Assembly (NCBI RefSeq): GCF_023100805.1 | Contig: NZ_CP095855.1 | Span: 7,605,001 to 7,669,000 of the forward strand | DNA: 64,000 nucleotides | DNA from: Chitinophaga filiformis | Lineage (GTDB): Bacteria > Bacteroidota > Bacteroidia > Chitinophagales > Chitinophagaceae | Reading direction: 5' to 3' | Shown: in pieces, positions 17,263 to 26,748 of the stretch | Layout of the letters: every line of letters begins with the position of its first letter | Numbering within the stretch: the stretch's first letter is position 1 | Made by a program: the position numbers and the translations under genes | Notes under the pieces: model-generated | What the model was told of the DNA's origin: nothing | Seen by the model: the letters and a program-made list of their open reading frames with translations, nothing else | Databases searched by the model: none

Positions 17263-18744
17263 TCAGGACAGCAGTCCTTTTTTCTGAAAGTTCCGGGAGC
17301 TCAGCCACAAACCGATGAACATAAACAATCCGTTAATGACAAGCAATTCCAGGCCTATTTTATAGTCTTTGAAAAGATATGTCTGCGTCATTTCCAGTAC
17401 ATAACACAGCACCGGTGCAGCCAGCGCAATACCAGGCACCATGTTATCATTCACCGTACGTTTGGTCAGAATACCGAAAGCAAACAGCCCCAGTAGCGGC
17501 CCATACGTGTAGGAGGCCACTTTCAGTATGACAGAGATCATACTCTGGCTGTCAATATGTTTAAACACCAACACTATCAGCAGGAATACCGCAGTGAAGG
17601 CAAGGTGCACGATACGCCGGGTCTTCTTTTTTTCTTTTTCCGACAGATCTTCTCTCCGCTGAATGTTCAGGATATCGATACAGAAGGAAGAGGTCAGCGC
17701 TGTGATAGCGCCATCAGCACTGGGGAATAATGCGGAGATCAGGGCGATGATAAAGATCACAGAAATAGCTGCCGGCATACGCTGGGCATCCAGGGCCAGT
17801 GTTGGGAACAGTTTGTCGGAGGCCGCTGTCACACCAATGGTTTCAGCATATAAGTACAACAAACCACCAAGGAACAGGAACAGGAGTATTACTACGCCGA
17901 AGATCAGGCTCAGTGTCATCACATTCTTCTGTGCATCTACCAGGCGCTTTACGGAAATGTTCTTCTGCATCATTTCCTGATCCATACCTGTCATCGTGAT
18001 CGTGATGAAGGCCCCGCCGAGTATCTGTTTGAAAAAGAACAGGGGACTGTTCGGATCTGTGAAGAAGATCTTTGACATGCCTTTCTCTCCCATGGCCTGC
18101 AGGCTGCTGCCGATGTTCAGGTCAAGGCGGTTCAGGATATACACGATACAAATGACAAGACCCGCCAGCATACAGGTGGTCTGCAGGGTATCGGTATATA
18201 CGATCGTTTTCACACCGCCCTCGAATGTATACAGGAGGATCATCAGCAGGATGATCAGTGTAGTGAGCCAGAAAGGTACCTGGAACTGATCTTTGAATGC
18301 TTCCTCCAGTAAGTTCTGCAGGATATTTACCACGAGGTACAACCTGGCTGTGGCCCCCAGGGTTCTTGATAATATAAAGAAGGAGGCGCCTGTTTTATAA
18401 GACTTCGTGCCGAAGCGCGTACTGAAATAGTTATAGATGGAGGTGAGCTGCAGGCGGTAATATAAGGGCAGCAGTACGAATGCGATGACAACATATCCCA
18501 TCATGTTCCCCAAAGCCACCTGGAAGTAACCGAAAGCCGTTTTACCTACATCTCCGGGCACGCTGACAAAGGTGACGCCGCTGAGCGAAGTACCGATCAT
18601 CCCGAAAGCCACCAGCATCCAGTTACTGTTACGGTTGCCTATAAAGAAAGACTCATTGTTTGAATTACGGCCGGTATACCAGGCTACGATCAATAGGATA
18701 ACGAAATACGCAATGACAATAGAAAACAAAAGGCCTGGTGTCAT
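17263..18744 (-). CDS. Sodium:solute symporter (SSS family), probable amino-sugar/MurNAc carrier
   Basis: About 493 residues from the ATG at 18744; the longer frame from 18810 adds a Cys-rich tail unlike SSS N-termini. Thirteen or so hydrophobic segments and the SSS hallmark near the N-terminus (GRNSNNESFFIGNRNSNW, then GMIGTSLSGVTF) define the family. It should import its solute with sodium across the inner membrane. Being first in an operon with murQ and anmK, its likely substrate is MurNAc, anhydro-MurNAc or a related sugar. It is divergently transcribed from the GH9 fusion gene. Confidence 0.88.
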   Translation of the reverse strand: MTPGLLFSIVIAYFVILLIVAWYTGRNSNNESFFIGNRNSNWMLVAFGMIGTSLSGVTFVSVPGDVGKTAFGYFQVALGNMMGYVVIAFVLLPLYYRLQLTSIYNYFSTRFGTKSYKTGASFFILSRTLGATARLYLVVNILQNLLEEAFKDQFQVPFWLTTLIILLMILLYTFEGGVKTIVYTDTLQTTCMLAGLVICIVYILNRLDLNIGSSLQAMGEKGMSKIFFTDPNSPLFFFKQILGGAFITITMTGMDQEMMQKNISVKRLVDAQKNVMTLSLIFGVVILLFLFLGGLLYLYAETIGVTAASDKLFPTLALDAQRMPAAISVIFIIALISALFPSADGAITALTSSFCIDILNIQRREDLSEKEKKKTRRIVHLAFTAVFLLIVLVFKHIDSQSMISVILKVASYTYGPLLGLFAFGILTKRTVNDNMVPGIALAAPVLCYVLEMTQTYLFKDYKIGLELLVINGLFMFIGLWLSSRNFQKKGLLS

Positions 18745-18777
18745 AACAAGGTAGAATTTCAGTTGATTAAAACCGCA

Positions 18778-18830
18778 CAAAAACGCACATTCACATTTCA
18801 ATATAAACACAAAAACGCAAAAAACGCAGA
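18778..18830. promoter_or_regulatory. AAAAACGCA direct repeats between the symporter and the GH9 gene
   Basis: Three copies of AAAAACGCA begin at 18779, 18811 and 18820; a near copy (AAAAACGAA) follows at 18842. They lie within 100 bp of the symporter start and just upstream of the divergent GH9 fusion gene. Together with the copy before deoR at 15172 they are a plausible operator for the locus's DeoR regulator. Confidence 0.4.
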
Positions 18831-18892
18831 ATTGTATGCAGAAAAACGAATAAATTTATATTTTCACAGTACTTCCACCAAACCGCGTATAT

Positions 18893-21340
18893 ATGAAAAA
18901 GCTGCTCCTGCTGGTATTGTCCGCATTTTTCAGCCTTCCCCTTCTCGCAGACTGGATACGCATTAACCAGCTCGGTTATGCGCCGCACAGCTGCAAGGTG
19001 GCAGTATGGTGCAATAAAGAACAAGATACATTAAAATATTTTGAACTGGTCAATGCCCGAACAGGCCAGGTAGTATTCAAACACGCTGCAGGCAGGGCCG
19101 CAGGGGCTTACGGACCTTTCCGGCAAACGAGCAGGCTGGATTTTTCTTCCTTTACGAAGACCGGACAATATTATTTACAGGCAGGTGGGGCGAAGTCGCC
19201 CGTATTCTCCATCAGCGATACAGTATATAAAGGCACTGCTGACTTCTGCCTGCGATATATGCGTCAGCAGCGGAATGGCTTCAATCCCTTCCTGAAAGAT
19301 TCCTGCCATACGCATGACGGCTTTCCGGTATATGGACCCGACAGCGTTTTTGTGCCGGTTTCGGGCGGATGGCATGATGCATCAGACTACCTGCAATATG
19401 TCACCACTTCCGCCAATGCCACCTGGCACCTGCTGGCAGCCTACCGCGACTTCCCAAAGGTGTTTACAGACTCATTACAGGCCAATGGACTGTCTGGCAA
19501 CAATGGCATTGCCGACGTACTGGATGAGGCAAAATGGGGCCTGGATTGGCTCGTAAAAATGAATCCACAGGACGACAGGATGTATAACCAGGTAGGCGAC
19601 GACCGTGATCACCAGGGCATGCGTATTCCCCGGCAGGATACTAATTTCTATGGCCGCGGATTGGAGCGCCCTGTATATTTCTGTACAGGTGCACCGCAGG
19701 GTTTATTGAAGTATAAGAACCGCAGCACAGGCATCGCCTCTACCGCAGGAAAATTCAGCAGCTGCTTTGCATTGGGTACCCAGTTGTTTGCAGGTTTGCA
19801 GTCATCTTATGCAGCTACATTGAGGCATAAGGCGAAGGCCGCCTATGAACTGGGCATGCAGCATCCGGGCGTTTGCCAGACGGCGCCCGGCCGTTCGCCT
19901 TATTTTTATGAAGAAGATAACTGGACGGATGATATGGAACTGGCAGCGGCCTCCATGGGTGGTCCGTATCTCACTGATGCCCGGACCTTTGCCAGACAGG
20001 AACCTGTTACGCCCTGGCTCGGACAGGATACTGCCCGCCACTATCAATGGTATCCGTTCATCAATCCAGGGCATGCGGAACTGGCCAGGTTATCAAAAGG
20101 TGCACAAAGGGACACATTGATGCGTTACTATAAGGAAGGTATAGAGCGTGTATGGCATAAGGCTTCGCAGAATGCTTTCTACCGGGGTATTCCTTTTATA
20201 TGGTGCAGCAACAATCTCACGGTAGCCTTTGCCATCCAGTGTTACTGGTACCGGCAACTAAGCGGGGATGATACTTACATACAACTGGAACAGGCCTGTT
20301 TTGACTGGATCTTCGGCTGCAATCCCTGGGGTACTGCTATGGTATATGGCCTGCCACAACATGGCGATACGCCCGCTGATCCTCACTCCTCCTTCACTCA
20401 CCTGAAACAGTACCCTATAGACGGTGGCCTGGTAGACGGACCTGTGTATACCAATATCTTCAGGAACCTGATCGGCATACAGCTACAGGAGGCTGACGAA
20501 TATGCCGAGTTCCAGAGCGACCTGGCCGTATATCATGACGATTATGGCGACTACAGTACCAACGAACCTACCATGGACGGAACAGCGGTATTGATCTATC
20601 TCCTGGCGGCGCAGGAAAATGCGGCGATGTCGAAAGGATATACCATTACACAGGGAGGCATCACAAGAATGGACAGCAGCAGGAAGGAGATAGCACTGGT
20701 GTTTACGGGAGATGAATTCGGCGAAGGCCTGCCACATATTAACAATGTACTGCAACAACAACAGGTGAAAGGATCGTTTTTCTTTACGGGCAATTTTTAT
20801 GGCAATACCCGTTTTCAGCAACCTGTCAAACAGCTATATGCCAATGGCCATTACTTAGGGCCGCATTCTGACAAGCATCTGCTGTACTGCGACTGGCAAC
20901 AGCGGGACAGCCTGCTCGTTTCACAACAACAATTCACTGCAGACATGCAGGCGAACCTTTCTAAAATGCAGCAACTGGGCATCGATACGGCAAAGGTGCA
21001 TACCTATATTCCACCTTATGAATGGTGGAACAATAGCATTGCTGCATGGTCAGCAAAGATGGGATTGCAGATCGTTTGTTTTACGCCGGGTACCGGCAGT
21101 AATGCAGATTATACATATCCGCAAATGGGTGCATCTTACAAAAGCAGCGAAGCGATACTGCAATCTGTAAAAGCATTTGAGAGGAACAGACCAGCAAAGC
21201 TGAATGGTGTAATATTGCTGATCCATGCAGGAACAGACGCCAGAAGAAAGGACAAATTCTATCTGCAGTTAAATACCCTGATCAGGTACCTGAAGCAACA
21301 GGGTTATAGTTTTAAAAAGGTAGATGAGCTGGTTATCTAA
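18893..21340 (+). CDS. GH9 glycosidase fused to a polysaccharide-deacetylase (NodB-like) domain
   Basis: 815 residues. Signal peptide 1-19, an N-terminal Ig-like CelD_N domain (about 20-110, opening IRINQLGYAP), then a GH9 alpha/alpha-barrel (about 115-590). Expected catalytic residues are D162 and D165 in GGWHDASDY and E558 in STNEPTMDG. Residues ~600-815 form a NodB-like domain with metal-type histidines H658 and H662 (GPHSDKH). The usual TFDD motif reads T-G-D607-E608 and the RxPY motif reads YIPPYEW, so deacetylase activity may be altered. It acts outside the cytoplasm, perhaps on a GlcNAc- or glucosamine-containing glycan, since some GH9 enzymes are glucosaminidases. Its stop overlaps the convergent proA end by 8 bp. 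Confidence 0.88.
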   Translation: MKKLLLLVLSAFFSLPLLADWIRINQLGYAPHSCKVAVWCNKEQDTLKYFELVNARTGQVVFKHAAGRAAGAYGPFRQTSRLDFSSFTKTGQYYLQAGGAKSPVFSISDTVYKGTADFCLRYMRQQRNGFNPFLKDSCHTHDGFPVYGPDSVFVPVSGGWHDASDYLQYVTTSANATWHLLAAYRDFPKVFTDSLQANGLSGNNGIADVLDEAKWGLDWLVKMNPQDDRMYNQVGDDRDHQGMRIPRQDTNFYGRGLERPVYFCTGAPQGLLKYKNRSTGIASTAGKFSSCFALGTQLFAGLQSSYAATLRHKAKAAYELGMQHPGVCQTAPGRSPYFYEEDNWTDDMELAAASMGGPYLTDARTFARQEPVTPWLGQDTARHYQWYPFINPGHAELARLSKGAQRDTLMRYYKEGIERVWHKASQNAFYRGIPFIWCSNNLTVAFAIQCYWYRQLSGDDTYIQLEQACFDWIFGCNPWGTAMVYGLPQHGDTPADPHSSFTHLKQYPIDGGLVDGPVYTNIFRNLIGIQLQEADEYAEFQSDLAVYHDDYGDYSTNEPTMDGTAVLIYLLAAQENAAMSKGYTITQGGITRMDSSRKEIALVFTGDEFGEGLPHINNVLQQQQVKGSFFFTGNFYGNTRFQQPVKQLYANGHYLGPHSDKHLLYCDWQQRDSLLVSQQQFTADMQANLSKMQQLGIDTAKVHTYIPPYEWWNNSIAAWSAKMGLQIVCFTPGTGSNADYTYPQMGASYKSSEAILQSVKAFERNRPAKLNGVILLIHAGTDARRKDKFYLQLNTLIRYLKQQGYSFKKVDELVI

Positions 21341-22580
21341 CCTGCCCATCTCCTCTTACAAACCATTTTTCAGTTACGAGTTTCTCTAATGCAAAAGGAC
21401 CTCTTGCATGTAATTTCTGCGTAGAGATGCCTATTTCAGCGCCTAATCCGAATACCCCTCCATCTGTAAATCTTGTAGAGGCATTCACATATACGGCGGC
21501 AGCATCCACTTCATTGAGGAAACGTTCACTGATCGCAGTATCTTTTGATATAATAGCTTCAGAGTGTTTGGAAGAATACTCCTGGATATGCTGCAGGGCT
21601 TCGTCTGCACCGCTTACCACTTTTACCGAACATTTGAAGTCCAGGAACTCGCGCCCAAAATCGGCGGGTGTAGCGCGTATCAGGTAAGGGTATTCCAGTG
21701 CCTGCAGCAGGTTGTACGATACTTCATCGGCAAAGATCTCTACATCATAATCCCGCAGGGAATCGCCCAGCAGGCGCAGTAGCCCTGGGGCCACCTGTTC
21801 ATCGACCAATACTGTGTCAAGCGCATTACATACGGAAGGGCGGGATACTTTTGCATTGGTGATCACTTTGCTGGCCATTTCAAGGTCTGCCGTCTTTTCC
21901 ACATAGGTATGGCAAACACCGGCGCCGGTCTCGATCACAGGCACTTTGGAATTGGCGCGTACATAGTCGATCAGTTGTTGTGAACCGCGGGGAATGATGA
22001 TATCAATATACTTTACTGCTGTCAGCATTTCACCGATCAGGGCCCTGTCTACCGGCAATAACTGCACAGCATTCACATCTACCCCGAACGCTTCCAGCAC
22101 TTCACGGATCAGCTTTACCAGTATGATATTCGTATGGAAGGCATCGGTGCCGCCACGGAGTACGGCTACATTACCGGACTTGATACACAGGGCGGCAACA
22201 TCCAGCGTTACATTCGGGCGGGATTCATAGATCACGCCCACTACGCCCAGGGGAGCGGTACGTTTCTGCAGGTGTAAACCATTGGCCAAGGTCCTTTCCA
22301 GCAGCAGCTGGTTAGCCGGATCGGGTAACTGCGCTATATCTTTCAGACTGTCGGCCAGTTGTTGTATACGGCTGGCATTCAGTAATAACCTGTCTTTTTT
22401 GGGGTCTTCGTCAGACATCTTGTCCAGGTCCTTTTTGTTCTCCGCCACAATATCAGCGGTATGCGCTACAATCTGGCCGGCCAGTTGCAGCAATAGTTGC
22501 TGCTTCTGCCCGTCAGGCAACGTTTTCACAGAACGTGTAGCTGCCTGTGCCTGTACCAGTAAAGGTTGTATGGATTCCAT
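21333..22580 (-). CDS. proA: Glutamate-5-semialdehyde dehydrogenase (gamma-glutamyl phosphate reductase)
   Basis: 415 residues, normal length. It reduces gamma-glutamyl phosphate with NADPH to glutamate-5-semialdehyde, the second step of proline synthesis. The aldehyde-dehydrogenase fold is evident from VIYESRPNVTLDVAALCIKSG, and the catalytic Cys lies in SRPSVCNALDT. It follows proB by 28 bp on the same strand, so proBA is an operon. Confidence 0.97.
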   Translation of the reverse strand: MESIQPLLVQAQAATRSVKTLPDGQKQQLLLQLAGQIVAHTADIVAENKKDLDKMSDEDPKKDRLLLNASRIQQLADSLKDIAQLPDPANQLLLERTLANGLHLQKRTAPLGVVGVIYESRPNVTLDVAALCIKSGNVAVLRGGTDAFHTNIILVKLIREVLEAFGVDVNAVQLLPVDRALIGEMLTAVKYIDIIIPRGSQQLIDYVRANSKVPVIETGAGVCHTYVEKTADLEMASKVITNAKVSRPSVCNALDTVLVDEQVAPGLLRLLGDSLRDYDVEIFADEVSYNLLQALEYPYLIRATPADFGREFLDFKCSVKVVSGADEALQHIQEYSSKHSEAIISKDTAISERFLNEVDAAAVYVNASTRFTDGGVFGLGAEIGISTQKLHARGPFALEKLVTEKWFVRGDGQVR

Positions 22581-22608
22581 CTTCCGCTTGTTTTACTTTG
22601 TTTATGTG

Positions 22609-23643
22609 TTACAGGAGCACAATATCATCGGCGTGCGCAATTTCCAGGTTCTGCGTTTTACCGTCTTCCGACAGGAGGTCGGAAGAGACCTTGGCGCGTG
22701 CCACGGCGATCACATTATGTTCCTCGTCGACGATCTCGAATACCTCGCCACCTTCAAATCTTTCCAGCACGGTCAGTACGCCCACTGCCAGCAAGCTACG
22801 TCTTTTCTGCAGTGCTGTCAGCGCACCCTCGTCAACCAGTACCCTGCCGGTTACCAGGCTACCGCTGGCCAGCCACTTCTTACGGGCCGGCATACTGCAT
22901 GGCTGCGGCAGGCACAAGGTACCTGTTTTTCCGGCGATGGCATTCAGAATGCCATCAGGAGTGTGTATACCGAATATCACCACCCTAATACCCATGCGGG
23001 TAGCGAGGCGGGCGAAGGTCAGCTTGGACACCATTCCTCCCAGTCCCAGGCTGGATTTTTTAGTATCTGCCAGTGACAATACAGATTCGTCGATGGCGTC
23101 TATCTGCGGTACCACATTGCCCTGCCTGTCCAGTACACCACCTACGGAAGTGCTGAACAACAGCATGGAAGCGCCGAAACCTACGGCTATCAGGGTGGCC
23201 AGTTCATCGTTGTCGGAGAATTTCAGCTCCAGATCGCTCACCACGTCGTTCTCATTAGCTACGGGTATCACGCCGCTGGCCCAGAGCTCTTCATATGTTT
23301 TTTTCAGTTGCAGGAACTGCGCCCTGTTACTGAAATGCCTGCGTTCACAAAGGCTTTGCGCAATGGCAATGTCGTAGGGGGAAAAATACCGGGCGTACTT
23401 GCTGAGCAGCAAAGGGTTGCCGATGGCTGCTGCCGCCTTACGCTCACTCATAGTGCCACCGTAATGTTTCAGGTATTTCTTACCTGCAGCAACCGCTCCT
23501 GACGATACCAGTACGATATTATATTCTTCTTTCAGATCTGCTACCTGCCTGGCGATGGAGGCTACTATTGTTTCATCCAGCTCCCCGTTCTCGTGTGTGA
23601 TGGAGGCTGTCCCAAATTTTATTACTAATATCGGTTTTGTCAC
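22609..23643 (-). CDS. proB: Glutamate 5-kinase
   Basis: 344 residues. It phosphorylates glutamate to gamma-glutamyl phosphate, the feedback-regulated first step of proline synthesis. An amino-acid-kinase domain (1-~250: VIKFGTASIT..., VLVSSGAVAAG) is followed by a C-terminal PUA domain (about 265-340, GRVLVDEGALTALQ...). It is the first gene of the proBA operon. The promoter lies in the 150 bp shared with the divergent GH92 gene. Confidence 0.96.
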   Translation of the reverse strand: MTKPILVIKFGTASITHENGELDETIVASIARQVADLKEEYNIVLVSSGAVAAGKKYLKHYGGTMSERKAAAAIGNPLLLSKYARYFSPYDIAIAQSLCERRHFSNRAQFLQLKKTYEELWASGVIPVANENDVVSDLELKFSDNDELATLIAVGFGASMLLFSTSVGGVLDRQGNVVPQIDAIDESVLSLADTKKSSLGLGGMVSKLTFARLATRMGIRVVIFGIHTPDGILNAIAGKTGTLCLPQPCSMPARKKWLASGSLVTGRVLVDEGALTALQKRRSLLAVGVLTVLERFEGGEVFEIVDEEHNVIAVARAKVSSDLLSEDGKTQNLEIAHADDIVLL

Positions 23644-23794
23644 TGCTCGCTGAATTTGCCGACAAAATATTGAAAATGCCTCATTTTTTCATTATTTACA
23701 TTTCATTTAAAGTCTTTTACCGGGCTGTGACATCCTGTTTATACCGGAACTATTATTTTGCAAGGTTCTCTAATCGTTAAAACACTTATTGACA

Positions 23795-26104
23795 ATGGGC
23801 TCACGCTTGGCTACCCGTCTTTCCTTATTCACCGCATTTTCTATATGCACCCAGCTTTCCCTGCAGGCGCAGGACAAAAACCTGGTACAATACGTAAAAC
23901 CCATTATCGGTACAGAAAAAATGGGGCATACCTATCCTGGCGCCACTGTTCCTTTCGGGATGGTGCAGTTAAGCCCGGAAACGGATACGCTCCCTTACGA
24001 GATGAATGGACGGTACAATCCGGATGTCTATAAATACTGTGCAGGATACCAGTATGTTGATAAAACCATCACAGGATTCAGCCATACACATTTCAGCGGT
24101 ACCGGTCATTCGGACCTGGGCGATTTCCTGATCATGCCTACAACGGGTAAACTGTATCTGAACCCGGGCACTGCCAGCAATCCTGAGAGTGGATACCGTT
24201 CCACCTTTTCGCACGATAACGAGGTAGCTGAAGCAGATTACTACAAAGTAAAACTCGATAAATACAACATCACCGCCGAGCTGACCGCCACTAACAGGGT
24301 GGGCTTTCATCAGTACACTTTTGCAGACGCAACAGACCAGGCGCATATCGTACTCGATCTGATGGCGGGTATCTATAATTATGGCAATAAAAATGTGTGG
24401 ACCTTTGTAAGGGTTGAAAATGACACACTGGTAACGGGTTATCGCCAGACTAACGGATGGGCGCGTACGAGAGTAGAGTATTTCGCGATGTCTTTCTCCA
24501 AACCTATCTCGCATTATGGTCATCAGAACTATGCCAATGATGTGTACAGAGGCTTCTGGCGTAAGTTCGACGTAGCGCACGACTTTCCTGAAATGGCAGG
24601 CCGCAATATCAGGGCCTGGTTCGATTTTAAAGTGCAGGCAGGAGAAAAGGTCAAGATCAAATTCGCATTGTCGCCGGTAAGTACGGAAGGTGCGCTGGCC
24701 AACCTGCGTGCTGAGATACCGGGATGGGATTTTGAAAAAGTAAAACAGGACGGACAGGCGCAGTGGAACAAAGAACTGCATAAGATCACGGCACAGCTGA
24801 ACAGCAACGATGAGATGATCAACTTCTATACTGCCATGTATCATGCTTTCCTGAGCCCGACCACTTACATGGACGTTGATGGCAGCTACCGTGGCCTGGA
24901 CCAGAACAATCACAAAGCGGAAGGATTTACCAACTATACCACTTTCTCCCTGTGGGATACCTACAGGGCATTGCATCCATTATTCAACGTGATACAGCCT
25001 AAACGTAATGCCGACATGATCCGGTCCATGCTGGCACATTACGATCAGAGCGCACAACATATGCTGCCTGTATGGTCGCATTACGCAAACGAGAACTGGT
25101 GCATGATCGGTTATCACAGCGTATCGCTCATTGCTGATGCGATCATTAAGGGCAATGCCCCATTTGATGCGGAGAAGGCACTGGCAGCCTGCGTAACAAC
25201 TGCCAGGCACCGCACTTACGATGGCCTGGGTTACTATATAGATATGGGTTATGTGCCGGAAGATAAAAACAGCTCTTCTGTATCCAAAACGCTGGAATAT
25301 GCTTATGACGACTGGTGTATAGCACAGATCGCAAAGAAACTGGGCAAACAGGATATCTATGATGAATTCATCAAACGTTCCCAGAACTACCGCAATGTGT
25401 ACGACGCAAGTATTGGTTATATGCGCCCGCGCCTGAACAACGGAACATTCCGTGCGGCATTTGATCCGTTGAAAACAGATAACCAGGGCTTTATTGAAGG
25501 CAATGCATGGAATTACAGCCTGTATGTGCCACAATATCCTGCCGAGCTGATTGCGCTCAACGGCGGTAAGAAGAGATTTTCCGGCCACCTGGACAGCCTG
25601 TTCACGATGCACCTGCCGGATGAATTCTTTGCTGAAACTGAGGACATCAGCCGCGATGGTATCATTGGCAATTATGTACATGGAAATGAACCATCCCATC
25701 ACGTAGCTTATCTCTACAACTGGACAGGCGAGCCATGGAAAACACAGGAAAGGGTACGTATGATCCTGAAGAAAATGTACCACCCGGGTGCGGATGGCCT
25801 GGGAGGAAATGATGACTGCGGCCAGATGAGCGCCTGGTATATATTCACCTCGCTGGGCTTTTACCCGGTATGCCCGGGGTCTGATCAGTACATACTGGGA
25901 AGCCCGGCAGTAAAAGAAGCCACTATCCAGCTGGAGAACGGCAATACTTTCACTGTGGAGGCGCCTGGCCAGAGCGATAAGAATGTGTATGTGCAGAAAG
26001 TAACGCTGAACGGACAACCAGTGCTGACCAACAGCATCAGTCATGCAGATATCATGAAAGGAGGCCGCCTGGTGTTCCAGATGGGAGCGAAACCAAAGAA
26101 ATAA
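23795..26104 (+). CDS. GH92 family alpha-mannosidase (exported)
   Basis: About 769 residues from the ATG at 23795; a TTG two codons earlier is also possible. The signal peptide ends near S-L-Q-A-Q. GH92 enzymes are calcium-dependent exo-alpha-mannosidases acting on N-glycan or yeast mannan side chains. Diagnostic motifs are GTEKMGHTYPGATVPFGMVQ at the N-terminus, HGNEPSHH (catalytic acid Glu) and GNDDCGQMSAWYIF near the C-terminus. The gene appears monocistronic, with a strong terminator 20 bp after its stop. Confidence 0.95.
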   Translation: MGSRLATRLSLFTAFSICTQLSLQAQDKNLVQYVKPIIGTEKMGHTYPGATVPFGMVQLSPETDTLPYEMNGRYNPDVYKYCAGYQYVDKTITGFSHTHFSGTGHSDLGDFLIMPTTGKLYLNPGTASNPESGYRSTFSHDNEVAEADYYKVKLDKYNITAELTATNRVGFHQYTFADATDQAHIVLDLMAGIYNYGNKNVWTFVRVENDTLVTGYRQTNGWARTRVEYFAMSFSKPISHYGHQNYANDVYRGFWRKFDVAHDFPEMAGRNIRAWFDFKVQAGEKVKIKFALSPVSTEGALANLRAEIPGWDFEKVKQDGQAQWNKELHKITAQLNSNDEMINFYTAMYHAFLSPTTYMDVDGSYRGLDQNNHKAEGFTNYTTFSLWDTYRALHPLFNVIQPKRNADMIRSMLAHYDQSAQHMLPVWSHYANENWCMIGYHSVSLIADAIIKGNAPFDAEKALAACVTTARHRTYDGLGYYIDMGYVPEDKNSSSVSKTLEYAYDDWCIAQIAKKLGKQDIYDEFIKRSQNYRNVYDASIGYMRPRLNNGTFRAAFDPLKTDNQGFIEGNAWNYSLYVPQYPAELIALNGGKKRFSGHLDSLFTMHLPDEFFAETEDISRDGIIGNYVHGNEPSHHVAYLYNWTGEPWKTQERVRMILKKMYHPGADGLGGNDDCGQMSAWYIFTSLGFYPVCPGSDQYILGSPAVKEATIQLENGNTFTVEAPGQSDKNVYVQKVTLNGQPVLTNSISHADIMKGGRLVFQMGAKPKK

Positions 26105-26124
26105 TCCGCATTCCCGGATAGAGA

Positions 26125-26174
26125 AAGAGGGATGGATGAGAGGATATTACTCTTGTCCATCCCTCTTAGTTTTT
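26125..26174 (+). terminator. Rho-independent terminator of the GH92 gene
   Basis: AAGAGGGATGGA (26125-26136) pairs perfectly with TCCATCCCTCTT (26156-26167), followed by AGTTTTT. Confidence 0.88.
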
Positions 26175-26204
26175 ACGTAAATTTATATATACTAACCCGT
26201 ATAT

Positions 26205-26708
26205 ATGAAAGCGATCCCGCATCAGTACAGCTTCAGGTTTCATAACCTGGGCATTGGGGATATACAATTGGGCAAAAAGCCGGAACAGATACCCGGCATG
26301 TTACCTTTTCCCTCCTATACCGGTAAGCATTATTTTCGGGTGTATCCTGATGCCGCTCATTATCATGCATTTAACGGAAGCGCCAGGGGCACTATAGAGA
26401 AGGATGATCCCGGTATTGACCTGCAGCACCTGTTGACGGGTATCAACGAAAACGGGTTTATAAACCGGATATTCCTTTATCCGCTGGTGCCGAATGAGCA
26501 ATTGGCATGGCGATTGAGTCAATTGTACGGTGAGCCGTTGACGGGTAAAGCGCAGTCGGGAGAACAAAACACATGGATTACGGAGAGTGAAACGGAGGTA
26601 ACGCTATTCAATCCGGCAGATAATAAAACTGCCAATACGGTCATTTCATTTCGCTTTTTTTATGACTTTTCAGCACTGAAGGAATATATCATTGAAGGTA
26701 GTACGTAG
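26205..26708 (+). CDS. Hypothetical protein
   Basis: 167 residues, no signal peptide or membrane segment, no family recognised. The composition is that of a cytoplasmic globular protein. A motif-like N-terminus (NLGIGDIQLGKKPEQIPG...) and a hydrophobic/aromatic C-terminus (ISFRFFYDFSALKEY) are the only notable parts. It stands alone after the GH92 terminator, with a GGCCTGC/GCAGGCC hairpin 20 bp downstream. Confidence 0.65.
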   Translation: MKAIPHQYSFRFHNLGIGDIQLGKKPEQIPGMLPFPSYTGKHYFRVYPDAAHYHAFNGSARGTIEKDDPGIDLQHLLTGINENGFINRIFLYPLVPNEQLAWRLSQLYGEPLTGKAQSGEQNTWITESETEVTLFNPADNKTANTVISFRFFYDFSALKEYIIEGST

Positions 26709-26728
26709 TGAACATATGCAAAAGAAAA

Positions 26729-26748
26729 GGCCTGCTAAAAAGCAGGCC
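26729..26748 (+). terminator. Hairpin after the hypothetical gene
   Basis: GGCCTGC and GCAGGCC form a 7-bp perfect stem with a TAAAAA loop, 20 bp after the stop codon. No T-run follows, so it is a weak or Rho-assisted terminator at best. Confidence 0.45.

Noticed and set aside
23969..24976. 335-codon minus-strand frame, and a similar one at 24980-26044
   Set aside because: Both mirror the GH92 gene, whose family motifs are unambiguous.
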